Below are positions 46,870-59,818 of a stretch of 64,000 nt of DNA, in pieces (positions within the stretch are counted from its first letter, which is position 1; the number at the start of each line of letters is the position of its first letter). Under the pieces are notes generated by a model. The model was not told the DNA's origin and made no database searches. It saw nothing but the letters and a program-made list of their open reading frames with translations. Position numbers and translations under genes: made by a program. The stretch spans positions 310,001 through 374,000 of the forward strand of contig BDDD01000713.1 of assembly GCA_001972305.1 (NCBI GenBank). Reading direction: 5' to 3'. The stretch comes from Cephalotus follicularis (lineage: Eukaryota > Streptophyta > Magnoliopsida > Oxalidales > Cephalotaceae).

Positions 46870-49800
46870 CTTTACATACCAAATAAATGAGGGAATGTTT
46901 CCATCATTTCAGTCTCATGTTCCCAAGTAACTTCTTTAGATCCGTGAAACTGCCATAGAACCTTCACCATAGGAATGGTCTTTGTGCGTAAGACTTTCTC
47001 CTTTCTGTCATGAATCCTTATTGGCCTTTCTCATACGATAGATTGTCACTAATAAATCCAGGGTCATAGCTCAACACATGAGAAGGATCGGGTACATATT
47101 TCCGTAGAATGGAAACATGAAATACATTATGCACATTAGATAGGTTGGGTGGTAATGCTATTTGATATGCTACCTCCCCAACTCTCTCCAATATCTAGTA
47201 CGGTCCGATATACCGTGGAGCTAATTTTCCTTTCTGTCCAAATCTAGATATCCCTTTCGAAGGCAAGATTCTTAGAAAAACATGATCTCCCTTCTCAAAT
47301 TCCAATTTCCTTCTCCTTCTATCGACATAACTCTTTTGTCGACTCTGTGCGGCAAGTAATATTTTCTTGACTATCATAACCTTGTCGATAGTTTCTTGAA
47401 TAAAGTCTAGTCCCAATACCTGTCTTTCACCCACTTCATCCCAACATATAGGAGATCTACATTTCCTCTCATACAGAGCTCCATAAGGAGCCATCCCAAT
47501 GCTAGAATGATAATTGTTGTTGTAGGAGAATTCAATAAGTGGAGTATGATCCTCCCAACTTCCAGCAAAATCAATTACACAAGCTCAAAGCGTATCTTCT
47601 AGAGTTTGAATGGTATGCTCGGACTGTCCATCAGTCTGTGGATGGAATGCAGTACTAGAATTCAGGGTTGTTCCCATGGCTGCTTGAAACTTCCTCCAGA
47701 ATCTTGAGGTAAACCTTGCATCACGGTCACAAACAATGCTGACCGGCACTCCATGTAACTTCTCAATCTCCTTAATGTACAGTCGAGCTAACTTCTCAAT
47801 AGAATATGTCATATTCATCGGAAGAAAGTGAGCAAACTTGGTAAGTCTGTCAACGACAACCCAAACTGCTTCATGGAGATTCTGTGATCTCGTTAATTCC
47901 AACACAAAATCCATGGTTACATGTTCCCACTTCCATTCTACTACTGGTAAAGACTGTAACAATCCAGCAGGTTTCTAATGTTCTGCCTTGACCCTCTGAC
48001 AAGTCAAACATCTTGCCACGAATTCGGCAATGTCTCTCTTCATGCCACTCCACCAGTAGTTTCTTTTCATATCATGCCACATCTTAGAGCTACCTGGATG
48101 TACACTGTACTGTGATTTATGAGCTTGTTAGAATAGCTCATCTCTTAAACTCTCGTCATCTAGAACACATACTTTTCCACGAAACCTCAGCATGCCATCA
48201 GTATGTACAAGGAAATCAGAGTTAGGATCTGACTCTAAATTCTCAGGAATGTTCCACAATTCGATGTCACTAAATGAGCATTCATAATGCGATCAAGAAG
48301 TTCTGGTTGTGCTCTAAGACTTGCAATAATAACACCTCTAGAAACCATGAACGGATTCCATCTCTGAAAATCCTCCAATAGTTTCCACTGTGAGACCATC
48401 GCACTAGCAATCATTGCTTTGCGACTCAATGCATCCGCAACAACATTCCCCTTCCCTAGGTGGTATTGAATATTACAGTTGTAATCATTGAAGAATTCAA
48501 CCAACCTTCTCTATCTCATGTCCAATTCTTTCTAAGAAAATAGGTACTTCAGACTCTTGTGGTCGGTGAAGATCTCAAATTGAGCACCATAGAGATAGTG
48601 TCTCTGTTTCTGTAAAACAAACACTATGGCCACCAATTCAAGATCATGTACAGGATAGTTCTCATCGTATGGTTTCAACATTCTTGAAGCGTATGCGATT
48701 ACTCGACCACATTGCATGAGAACACATCCCAAGCCTTTCCCAAAAGCATCACTGTACACAGTAAAGTCTTCATTACCCTCAGGTAATGCTAAAACATGTG
48801 CCAAAATCAATTGACTCTTCAGTTCCTAAAAACTCGCTTCACAAGCGCCATCCCAATCAAAATTTGACATCTTATGAGTCAAACGGGTCAATGGAGCAGC
48901 AATTTTAGAAAATCATTCAATAAACCTTCGATAATAGCCAGCCAATCATAAGAAGATACGAACTTCAGTAACGTTCTACGGTTATGGCCAATTCACAATA
49001 CTCTCAATCTTTGAAGTATCCACCGATAACCCTTCACTAGATACTATACGACTAAGAAAATTCACAGGATCTAGCCAAAATTCACACTTAATGAATTTAG
49101 CAAATAACAGTTCCTTTCGTAGAGTTTGAAACACAATCCTCAGATGCTGCATATGCTCCTCAATGCTCTTCGAATATATCAGAATGTCGTCTAAGAAAAC
49201 CACAACAAACTAATCCAGATAGGGTTGAAATACCCGGTTCATTAAACACATGAATGCTGCAGGGGCATTCGTCAAAACAAATGGCAATATTAGGAACTCA
49301 TAGTGTCCATATTTGGTTTGAAAAGCAGTGTTCTCGACATCACCCTTACGGATCCTCAACTGATGATAACATGTCCTCAAGTCAATTTTAGAGAACACAG
49401 TTAAGCCTTGCAGTTGATTGAACAACTCCTCAATGTGTGGAAGAGGATACTTGTTCTTCACAGTCACTTGATTCAAAAATCGATAATCATTGCATAATCG
49501 CATCGATTTATCCTACTTCTTTACTAACAAAACCGGTGCTCCCCATGGTGATACACTTAGTCTGATAAATCCCTTGTCAAGATAGTCTTGCAATTGAACC
49601 TTTAACTCCTTGAACTCAGCAGGAGCCATTCTGTATGAAGCTTTAGAAATAGGAGCAGTTCCTGGAATCAACTCAATACTGAACTCCATGTCTCTCTCCG
49701 GTGGCAATGAAACAAGATCTGCTGGAAGCACATCAGGAAATTCACAAACAACAGGAATCTGTTCCAGACTAGGCATACCTTTCGTCTTATCCACCACATA

Positions 49801-49990
49801 GGCCAAGTAACCTTCACACCCTTTCTCGAGACATTTATTTGCTTGAGTAAAAGAGATAATCATAGTAGAATTATTCTTCTTACCCATGAACTGGAATACA
49901 GTTCCATCTGATAGATAAAAAGTCACCACCTTATTGTAACAGTCCACACAAGCTCGATAAACATAGAGTCAGTCCATCCCCAAGATAACA
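46870..49990 (-). pseudogene. pol relic of element E (RT, RNase H, integrase, chromodomain-like end)
   Basis: In coding order: reverse transcriptase at about 49560-48980 with [17 protein letters not shown] and FLDDILIYS; RNase H at about 48790-48535 with [12 protein letters not shown] and [10 protein letters not shown]; integrase from about 48230 to 47585 with VDRLTKFAHFLPM and FHPQTDGQSEHTIQTLED; and integrase C-terminal sequence to about 46870. It corresponds to the pol of A but is far more decayed, with many breaks. Confidence 0.85.
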
Positions 49991-51243
49991 TCAAAATCTC
50001 AGATCGGCAGTACAATCCGATCAGCGAATTGCTGAACCCCATCTATCGTGATCTCACAGTTATTCACTACAGTGTTAGTCAGTAAGCAGTCTCCGATTGG
50101 AGTATTCACCTCCATCACATATGGAAAACAAGAAGTCACACAAAGCAAGTTGCAAACAAAATATGATGCAATGAATGAGTGTGTAGCTCCCGGATTAATT
50201 AAGATGCGAGCTAATATACGGAATACGAAAATGGAACCTCCTACAATAGATGTAGACTCTGGTATGTCATCTTTAGATATAGTATAGACTCTAACTTTCA
50301 CCACTCCTTTTCCAGTATCCCTTCGTGGTTGACCAGCCGCACCATTTCCAGCACACATTTTTATTGTGGTTTGAAAGACCACAGAAACTACACCCTCCAA
50401 AACTTTGTTGGCTACTTCGGTTAGGAGTTCTTGAACGAGAAGTATTTCTTCGAGAACCTCCTTGACCCTTATTACCAGACTTAGATGATCCAACAGGATT
50501 ATTACTTCCCTGCCCCTATGAATAAGCAAGTCTCGATTGAGAACCACGAGATCTCACCATCCTCCGTTCATTGGCATCTGCCTCCAGAATTCTTGCTTTC
50601 TTAGTAACATCAACAAAAGAAGTCAGCTGCAGTACCACCAGCTTAGAACTAACATCAGGTCTCAGGCCTTTCAAAAATCTTCTGATCTTTCTTAACTCAG
50701 CCTCCACAAGATAGGGCGTGTGCCTTGCCAATTCAATGAATGTGATATTGAGCTACCGTCATGTTTCCCTGACATAACTCGAGAAGTTCTGTCTCCTTCC
50801 TATCACGTTCCATCGGTGGAACATAAGTTTCAAGGAACTTGGACTGAAATTTGTCCCAAGTCCTATCAAGATCCAGAGATAACACTTTGCTTCTATCATC
50901 TCCCACCAATGGGTAGCCTCTCCCTATAAACGGTACACTGTAAAATTTAGCTTTTGCTCATCAGTACACTCGAGACCACAAAGATTTTCTCCATGTCCTT
51001 CATCCATTGTTCCACTACAGTGGCATCAAGTTAACCCTTGAACATCGGAGGATTCTGCCTCATGAATCTCTCCAAATCTCTCCCAAATCCACCAACATGA
51101 TAAACTTCAGGAGCATGCTGATATGCTTGTTGTTGGAAAAGATCTGCCATGCGATCCAATGCACTTCTCTCCTCATTCACTTGCGGGGCATTTGCTCCTT
51201 CATCAGCTCTAGGCCTTCCACGTCTTCCTCTTCGGCGATCCAT
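49991..51243 (-). pseudogene. gag-protease relic of element E
   Basis: Begins at the ATG complementary to 51241-51243 with a basic N-terminus (MDRRRGRRGRPRADEG), the gag core around 51060-50650, a basic linker near 50520, and a protease-like end with GATHSFIASYF at about 50160. Broken in many places and shorter than the gag of A in the knuckle region. Confidence 0.8.
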
Positions 51244-51339
51244 TGTGTTTCCTATAAGGAAAGTGAGGTTAAGAACAAGGAAATAATTCACTTATTTGCC
51301 GAGGATAGTATCCCAGCGATAGCTTATAATTAAATATAA

Positions 51340-51351
51340 GCTCTGATACCA
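51340..51351 (-). other. Primer binding site of element E, tRNA-iMet type
   Basis: The minus strand reads TGGTATCAGAGC just inside the 5' LTR. Confidence 0.9.
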
Positions 51352-51355
51352 TGCT

Positions 51356-51737
51356 TGTCACACCCCCTATTTTATTTAACACATGGTTAATCATTAATCC
51401 AGTATTTACCAATAATTTAAAAGTTAAAACTTTGCGGAAGCATTAATATAATACTGGATCATTCAAGGTAGTATACACATGTAGCCCATACCACATTCTT
51501 ACGCTTTATACAGTACAGAGTTATATAATACATATTCGAAATGTAAATATAACAAAAGGGGTACGACTTAAACATTTTACATATAACAACCTTAAAATAA
51601 AACCTTTGCCACGAAACTTCAGCAGCAAGTCTCCACTTTCCTTCGTTAATCTGCAATTATAGGTATTAGCCTTTGTCCTCACTCGACTAAGTAGGAATTA
51701 TGCTCGAAGATGAATATATAAATGTAATCATGCATGA

Positions 51738-51769
<32 letters not shown>

Positions 51770-53420
51770 CAGCAACCATTCCAAGTTGCTACAAACAGTT
51801 AGGCATCAAGAATACCACAAAGGTACAATTAATCAGTCCAGTTATCCAAAGACCAGTAGTGGGTGTCATCTGTCACTGCCTCCTAGCCCCAATGATGCAC
51901 CACCTAACTACCACCATACACTCCAATGATGATAGAAAAGGTAAACAGTATTGCCGACACTTAGTAGGCGATTAACAGTCATGATCTACATTGCAGATAA
52001 GTTTGGTATATAAGCTATAGCCAACTACTGGCACCTAGGCCCACCTTTGTAGTCCGTGATACACTCCGATCACAAGACCATCAAAAACTATTAATCACAG
52101 TCAATACAGTACAGTACAGTAATTACATATATAATGTAATATAAAAGTAGTTCTCTTTTGGGAAAACAGTAACACAGTTCAGTGTAATCTCATTTTGATA
52201 AAACAGTAACAGTACAATAGCAGTAACAGTGGTTCTCCATAGAGAAAATAGTAGTTTAAAATAGTTAATTGTGCATATCGCACTTTTGCTAGAAATCCTT
52301 GAAATCCTTTTGAAACAGTAGTATTTATACAAAATACTTTGATCGATAGCATATATCTATAACAGTGAACAAGATACATTTGCATAACAGTACAATCAGT
52401 AGCAATTCAAGGATTAAACAGTACAATCAATATCAATTTATATGAATCAAACAGTAATAATGCACAATCTGTTCAATTTATAGGAGATATTGATCCTTAG
52501 AAGCATGAATTCGGTAACCCATTATGATTTCATGATTTTCAAGCACAAATAGTAGGATATCGACCAATTTCAGTATTGTTTTTCTCTTAAAAGCTGACAA
52601 TTTTCTTTGACAGTCGACTGTCTCAATTGAATAGTCGACTGTTCTATTGCATAGTCGACTGTTTCTCCTTAATAGTCGAATGTTCCTATTGAGTAGTCAA
52701 CTTTTTATCTTAAGCAGTCAACTGTTTTCCTCAGAATAACGATTCACATGATAACAAAAAATAGAGCATGCATTTTCCACAATTCAATTCACTCCAATAT
52801 CAACACGCAATCATATATAAACCATCTGGACATAATATACATACTATATATTCAAAATCATGTCATAAAACCTACCTCAATTCGCTATCCCAGAATCAAT
52901 TGATTTATTCTTCTCTTTAGAGTTCCAACTCTCCAACAATTCAGTTCAACCTCAAATTTCAGAATTCAATCTATGTTTGCATGTTAACAGTAGATATAGA
53001 ACAAAATTCAGTATGTATATACCAATTGAATAACTATAACAATAACTGAATTCAAAAATAGAAGCTTACCAATTCCAATTCAAGCGTCTATTTCCACTTG
53101 AACACCATTCTAGCATGCTCACAGTATAACAGATGGATTTCTCTCCTTACCAGACTTTTCTCACTCTCAGTTCAATTCATTCTATCATATGATATAAAAG
53201 AATCCCGAATTCAATAGTTTGACTCACTCTCTAACTCAAATTTCTTCCATTTTCTCTTCTCTCTCTAACTATACTAACTTTCTCTGTTCTTTTCAGTTTT
53301 CAGGTGTAGGAAACTAATCTTCTCTACAGATAGAAGGTAGCACCTCGTGGTATCTGGTTATCAATTCCTTTGCCACTTTCATTTCTCTCTTAACACCTGT
53401 CCAAGCCACTCACGCATTGA
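51356..53420 (-). repeat. 5' LTR of element E, truncated
   Basis: Starts TGTCACACCCCC and follows the left LTR to about 53420 (CCAAGCCACTCACGCATTG), about 310 bases short of the expected LTR end. It contains a TA microsatellite (51745-51768) and the distal GTCGAC cluster at 52610-52730; the proximal cluster lies in the lost part. Confidence 0.85.
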
Positions 53421-54740
53421 TACGACGAGATGAAACTTAAGGTTTCGAAAAGGCTTATCGATAGTCATGATGGTAGTTACAGATTTATAGATACCAGAAA
53501 ATCTAGTGTTGACACATATCCTTACCCTAGGCCTTGATCAGAGCTGACGATGACGAGGGATTATAGTACACGGTAACTGTCGCCAGGATAAAGTATCGAA
53601 TGTATCAAAAATGGAATTAAATTATGGGAAATTAATCGGGGATTAATTTACACACATGGAATATGATCGTCATAGTTCCAGGGTCTTAAAATAGTCGGGG
53701 ACTATTTATGGTATGTTTACCTAAATACGGGGCGATTTAGTAACTTACCATCAATACCGATTTTATTCCGGACTTTCGGGTCCTACCTCATGATAATATG
53801 TAGTGGATATATATATATCGTCGTATAATATAATGACATGTGATGGCATGTGTCATATTGTGGTGTATTAGTATGTTACGTGACTAATTAGTTGACATAA
53901 CACACTAGAAGGATTATGGTATTAAAAAATAATTAGATTATTATCTCTTTGTCTCTATCTCTCTCTCTCCTTATTGGCAGCATGGAAGACACGTACGTCT
54001 TCTCTGGTGGACATTGAAACGTCTTCTTTGTATGGAAGGCTACACGTCTTCCCTTATCTACATCCGTATGTCATGGCGACAAGGATGGAAGTCAACTGAA
54101 TTCAAGGAATTCATAATCCAAATAACACGTTTTGTGTTTATGGAATTATCATGATCCTGTTTTATTGGAGATAATCACTGGGTGATTAAAACCATAATAA
54201 AAGAAGAACAGGGAGAATGAAAGTGTGGTTGGATGTTTTGAGAGAGAGAGAGAGAACCTGGTTTTGTTCTTAGAGAACAACAGTGAGAAGAGAGAAACTA
54301 ATACCACTATCCTAAACACCATTCCCTGATTTTTATAGGTGGTGTGTTGCTTTTCTCAAAGCTCTATACTCCCTATATTGATCCTAGAATAGGATTAGAC
54401 ATATAGCATTTGGATTGGCTTTGCTGTTGGTTCCTGTGTTAAAGTTTGAAGTTCCAGATCGGATTCTTTAAGGAAGGACTTTGGTGGCTTGGTATAATCT
54501 CTAACCTTCTTTATATGTAAATGATTGTTTTGTTGGGCATAGCAATGACTTGTATTGCATGTTTGATTTTTGTTTTGTTTGATTGGGCAGTTGATTAGCG
54601 ATCCTAGGATGGTTGTGATCATTTACGGAGTTAGATTATTGGATGTTCATAGGTTTGGAGCCTACTTTGATTTAAATTAAAGTTGAACACCCTATACACT
54701 TAACACCTAAAATGGCCATAAACCGGGTATTTTTCTTTCA
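53421..54740 (+). repeat. 3' LTR remnant of element D
   Basis: Starts mid-LTR at TACGACGAG, follows 31838-33219 to the same end TTTTTCTTTCA, and is flanked on the right by GATGC. It lacks the first ~760 bases. Includes a short GA repeat (54239-54256). No gene. Confidence 0.9.
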
Positions 54741-55734
54741 GATGCTCTATCCGGAGTGTCCTTCTCCTATAGTAGATTGTTAGCCTAAGCATCGACACTT
54801 AACTTGGTTTACCGAGCTAAGTACTGATTCTTGGAATCTAACCTTCGCCATTTGGGTTATCCTTTAGCACCTTGTTACTCGTTTTCAAACCGTTTATAAT
54901 GTTTTCAAATACCTGCTTGACTGGATATCACTCAAGATCTTTTCAAACTATTTTCTCCTTGGTTAGGCAGGTCATGTTGATCTTTCTTCAAATTAATTGA
55001 TTGTAAAGCACTTTCGATTGACACGATTGGCTAACTGATCTATCGACCACTAGATTGCTTGACTAACTGATTGAACCACAATATTGTTGTTGACCGACCC
55101 ATCATGTTGTAAGATGGAATAATCGTGTTAATGATTGAGTAATTGATTAAGACCATAGGCACACTAGTGATCTTTAATCGGGTTCGCATGGTATCCCACA
55201 CTGATTAGACATTCGTTGTCTAGTGGTTAGTGATATTATCACCGACTATTATTGATATTGACTAATTGATTGATTGATTGACCGTGACCATAGGTGACTA
55301 GCGACCGCTAGTTAGAAAACAGGCGTTGGAAATACAACAATATGTTCCCTCCGGTTAAATGCTCACCGGCTATTGGCTATTGACATTGATTGATTGAGTG
55401 ATTGTGTTATTCCCATATAGTGGCCTAATGATTCCGATCAATGCTGTAGAACTTTGTGTTCTTCCTATCGATTTATCACCATTGCGCTCCCTTCAGGTCG
55501 AGCTATTATTATCATACTCGCTTTGGGTTGAGTTATTGATCTTTGTGCTCCTTCCGAATGGAGCTATTGTTATTATGCTCCCTTTAGGATGTAGCGATTT
55601 TCTAGCATTGGCTAGAAGATCTAATTAGTCTGATTTGCAAATCCTAGACGATTTGATATGCCCATCACCGTTTTTAGAAGGACTACCTTCTCGTGATGTA
55701 GACCATTGATACTGACATTGATACAATATTGAGA
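54741..55734. other. Uncharacterised spacer with degenerate repeats
   Basis: No gene recognised. ATTGATTGATTGA stretches near 55260 and a degenerate unit of about 50 bp (GAGCTATTRTTATYATRCTC and neighbours) repeated about three times at 55440-55610. It may be the remains of an element into which D inserted. Confidence 0.5.
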
Positions 55735-55984
55735 AGCCATAAACTCTACTCTCTTTGAAGGTTCTGCAGCCTCATGCATGGACAAGGCCTTGCCGTCCCA
55801 TTCTTCTCCTTTTTACTCATCTCACACTTCACATGGGCTTGAGTGTAAAACACACAACCTTTGACTTGAATGCTTGTTTGTGGTTATACAAAGACTCCAC
55901 CTTCATGTGGTGACGAGTGTCCAGCAAAACATGGCATTCATGCAAAGTAGCATCTCCAATATGTTATCCTCCCATCAAGTGACA

Positions 55985-56716
55985 CGTGTCCAACATATGT
56001 CATAATTCCGATAATCAGGCAGGACCTAAAAGTCCGGTTTAAAATCCGGTAGGACAATAAATTCCTGAAACACCCCAGGGCCCTGATACAAACATTTAAA
56101 TAGTCCTAGGCTATTAAAATAATCCTAGAATGATATCAAATATCTTTCCAGATCCGTCGAATTAATTCCAAATTAATTTCCACAATAATATCTGATTCCA
56201 GTCAACCGGTACTTTTTCCTGTCGTCAGGAATAGTGCACTATTTCCCTCGTCATCCTTGGATCCAACCGCGGCCTAGGATAAGGATGCGTGTCAACCCTA
56301 TATGTGCCACGATGTCTATAAAACCATAAATGAATTACGACTATCGGCTGACCTCCCCGGAAACCTAGTTTCCAGTCTGCCGGTACCTGGCCAGGTTTTT
56401 CCAACCCTATAATGGATACATATACTATAGAGTCGATCACCCTCACATCAAGTATGATGATTCCATGTTGCACACTCACTCACATTCATATAGATCCCAC
56501 AAGGCCCAAAGACCCCCCATTTGCTAATCTGACGTGAGAACTGGGTAAGGCGGAGATCAAAGCCAGACAGTCTCTACACAATGCATAGCAGCCGCTCAGG
56601 TCTAACGAAACACGCAGGTTCAATCATGGCTTACATGTCACTTAGTGACTGTACACCACCGCAATAGATAGGAATCACTACTGACACGAGGTATGTGACT
56701 ATCCAAATAGAATTCC
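55985..56716 (-). repeat. Copia LTR of element G, distal piece
   Basis: The reverse complement resembles LTR D in the stretch around GGACTTTCGGGTCC and CCTGGCCAGG. It continues the LTR piece at 59385-59818 after the solo LTR inserted between them. The left end is not clear; similarity fades below about 55985, and 55735-55984 could also belong to it. Confidence 0.65.
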
Positions 56717-59379
56717 TGTTAGGAAACCTAGAGGTTCCTAGTCGATTTTGGACCTAGGATGCTAGTATGTATAATTTTAATTTTTCAAAACACCAAGACT
56801 CCAAGCCAAGGTTCACACTAACATCTTACTACCAAAACCAATGTCCCAAGGATCTCTGTTTAATGTTCAATTGACCCAATCAACTAGTCAAGCATACAAA
56901 CACAAAACCGAATCCAATTCGGCTCATACAAATACAAATCAGTAAATACATAAGGATTGGAGTCATACCAACGTTGGAGGCTTCACCACTTTGCCACTAC
57001 AAGCTTGAAGCAACCTTCAAGCTTCTCCAATTTTGGCAGCATCGGGACTGCCCGTTGGTGCGCACTGGACAGCCACCATGCTGCCACTGGTTGTGCATCG
57101 GAACTACCACCAAAAGGCCGCTCCAGAAACTATTCACCACTGAAGCTCTATCAGGATTCCAGCCAGCTCACCAAAGCTCCGACCATGCCACCGTTGGTCC
57201 CCAAATTTGCCGATCTACCCATTATTGTTGGAGACTAGCTGGGAAGCGCCACAGAACGCACAGGCACAGCCAGCAGCGATGGAAACTAACTGAGTTGGAC
57301 TCAGCGAGTTCTGATCAACTCACCATGGGACCGACAGCTCCAACATAGGTCGCCAAAACCTCTTATCTTCACACTGGTAGCCAAACCTCGCTGTGACTCG
57401 TCATAGAACGGATAACCACAGTCAGTGCTGAGTCAAACTCACTGAGTTGACTCGCCCGATATCTCAACTCTGGCTGAAACATCCCCGGGTAATAACACCT
57501 TTGGATCTATGTGTCTCCACCTGAGACTCGCCAAGACTCACCACTGGGTCACCTCGCGCGAAGCTCTGGCTACATCGCCTGAGCTTCGGTCATGCCACCA
57601 ATGGCCTTAAAATCTTTCGATCTGCTCGTATCCTCTCATGGCTCGTCGTGACTCAGACCGCTACACCTAGCTATAGCCTTCACCGTGCCGAACTTGGTGA
57701 GTTGACTCAGTCAGCAAAAACCCACTAATTCGCCAGCGAAAACAATGGAAATCGACATAGGTAAAACTAAACTTCAATGCGAAGCTCAGCTCCACCTATA
57801 ACGATCACGACGGTGGAAAGGGTGTCACCGAAACTGAAGCTCCAAGCTTCATGGAGAAAAAAGGAAAGGGAGAAATGAAAAGGAAAAGAAGAGCTGGTGA
57901 GGGAAAACGCCATGTTTCTCACACTCTCTCCCTTGGTGATCGACCGGTGACGATGTCGTTCACCTCACTCTCCCTCTCTATGTAAAGCGCTCGGTGCTAT
58001 TTAGAAAAAATGACGCCCAGCATCTTAAAAATGTGATGCTCACTATGCCATGCCTCTCTTTTATTCTTTTATGCGCCCAATGCATTTTTCACCTCAATCT
58101 CCACTTTGCAACTTCCCTTTATATATCAATAAGACATTTGGTGGGGATAAATACAACAAGCCACATCCATGTGATGGTATGAGACCCACTAAGGTCAAAT
58201 TAATATATACTAGTTACCAAACTAGATTTACAACCAAGTTGCATGTGTGCAGCATGCACACTTTTTCGATAATCAGGTGGGACACGAAAGTCCGGCTTAA
58301 AATATGGTACGACGATAAATTCCTGGAACATCTCAGGTTTTGGTACGACCATCCAAATAGTCCTAGACTATCAAAAACGCCCCGGTATTATATCCAATAT
58401 CCCTCCGGATCCGTGGAATTAATTTCCACATTAATCGGTCAATTCCGGTTAATCTATCATGTCATCGGTTTTCATGTAGCTTTTCCCTCATCATCCTTGG
58501 CTCTGATCATGGCCTAGGGTAAGGATGTGTGTCAACCCTAGATGTAGCTGCGATGACTATAAATCTGTAAACACATTGTGACTATCGACAGATCTCCCCG
58601 GAAACCTAGTTTCCAGTCCACCGGGACCTGACTAGGTTTTTCCAAGTCTACAATGGATACAGATATTATAGAGCCGATCACCCTCACTACGAGTGTGATG
58701 ATCCCTTATTGCGCACTCACTTGCATTCGCATATAGATTCCATAAGGCCCAAAGACAACCCATTTTCCAGCTAGTGACTATAGATGGGTAAGACAGAAAT
58801 CAAAGCCCGACAGTCACTATACAATGATAAGCAGCGGCTCAAGTCTAGGGCAGGTCACGTATGGACCGACTATACATTGCCGATACAGATAGGAATCACT
58901 ATTGACACGGGTAAGTGACTATCCAAATAGGATTCCTATGGTGAGTCAGTTCAGTGAACATGCTCCTATCATGCACCCTGTATTAGCTTTAGGGGTAAAC
59001 CCCAAGTGACAATGAGATAATCCTCCCTCCACTAAACCTGGGAGCAAGCATAATACGACAAGTCCATCTGGTTCAACAATTGCCTTAAGAAAGTGAACCT
59101 ACGACTTGGAACATTTTTTCAAAAGGGAATAAAGTAGTAGTTCTCATAGCCTCCCTGACATGACATCCAACCCTTTGAGCGACAAGGTGCCATATGCGTA
59201 TTCAGTTAATATATAAATTAAACTAATCAATAATAATTTGGGATAAAACACCTACAACATGCCATTATAAATGAAAGTATGCACATATGTCACATAATAG
59301 GAATAAGACTGTTTTAACCCAGAGATAACAACAGCCACATTCAGCCACCTAGTGGCTTGACGGGCCATCATCTCCAACA
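56717..59379 (-). repeat. Solo copia LTR nested inside LTR of element G (2663 bp)
   Basis: Plus-strand ends TGTTAGGAAACC and ATCTCCAACA, flanked on both sides by ATTCC (56712-56716 and 59380-59384), an exact five-base duplication. In LTR orientation the first ~1.1 kb (58265-59379) resembles LTR D; the rest (56717-58260) does not and seems specific to this family. The frames at 56957-57348 and 58050-58517 lie within it and have no support as genes. Confidence 0.85.
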
Positions 59380-59384
59380 ATTCC

Positions 59385-59818
59385 TATAGTGGGTCATGTT
59401 CAGTGTACATGCTCTCAACACGCCCCCCGCATTAGCTTTAAGGTTCTCCCCAAGTGGTAATGAGATACTCCACTCTCCCTGTACTCGGAAGCAAGCACAA
59501 CGCGGAGACTCTATTTGGTTCACTCATGCCCCCAAGAAAGTGAATCTATGAATTGGAACAGATTAGTCACAGGGAGTAAGGTAGTCGTTTTCATAGCCCC
59601 AGGCCCGACGTCCAACTGTTTATATGACAGGGCACCATATGTGTAAGCAGATAATAAATTAAACTACTTCGATGATGTGATAAAACACATACAGTTTGCC
59701 ATAAATAACAGAAATTTGCACAGTGTAACAGAAATGGAATTTAGACTATATATATTAAGCGTAATGTACATGTACAACCAGCCACCCAGTGGCTTGAAGG
59801 GTCAAACTCTTTCTAACA
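59385..59818 (-). repeat. Copia 3' LTR of element G, proximal piece
   Basis: In element orientation starts TGTTAGAAAGAGTTTGACCC, with AAGCCACTGGGTGGCT as in LTR D, directly after a purine tract (59819-59832, minus strand AAGTGGGAGAT). Interrupted at 59384 by the solo LTR. Confidence 0.85.

Larger units (their letters stand above)
40533..53420 (-). mobile_element. Element E: Tekay/Del-like chromovirus with two insertions in its 3' LTR
   Basis: Left LTR 40533-46829 (enlarged by insertions at 41154-43607 and 43669-45077), polypurine tract, pol, gag, primer site, right LTR from 51356. The right LTR ends abruptly at about 53420, where it is fused to D's 3' LTR. In about 430 comparable LTR bases I count about 28 differences, around 6 to 7 percent. 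Broken many times. PBS, gag and RT resemble element A, but the LTR is a different subfamily. Confidence 0.85.
31081..54740 (+). mobile_element. Element D: Ty1/copia retrotransposon carrying nested insertions
   Basis: 5' LTR 31081-33219, primer site, long leader, gag (34869 onward), protease and pol start, then a 3' LTR remnant (53421-54740). The flanks GATAC (31076-31080) and GATGC (54741-54745) agree at four of five bases. Insertions: an H-family LTR at 35187-39535 and Tekay-like element E at 40533-53420. Most of pol and the front of the 3' LTR are gone. Over about 340 comparable LTR bases I count about 15 differences, around 4 percent. Broken, with large loss. Confidence 0.8.

Noticed and set aside
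57000-58517. Longer frames (124 and 155 residues) as candidate host genes
   Set aside because: They overlap in different frames, lack recognisable domains and fall inside a solo LTR with an exact target duplication.
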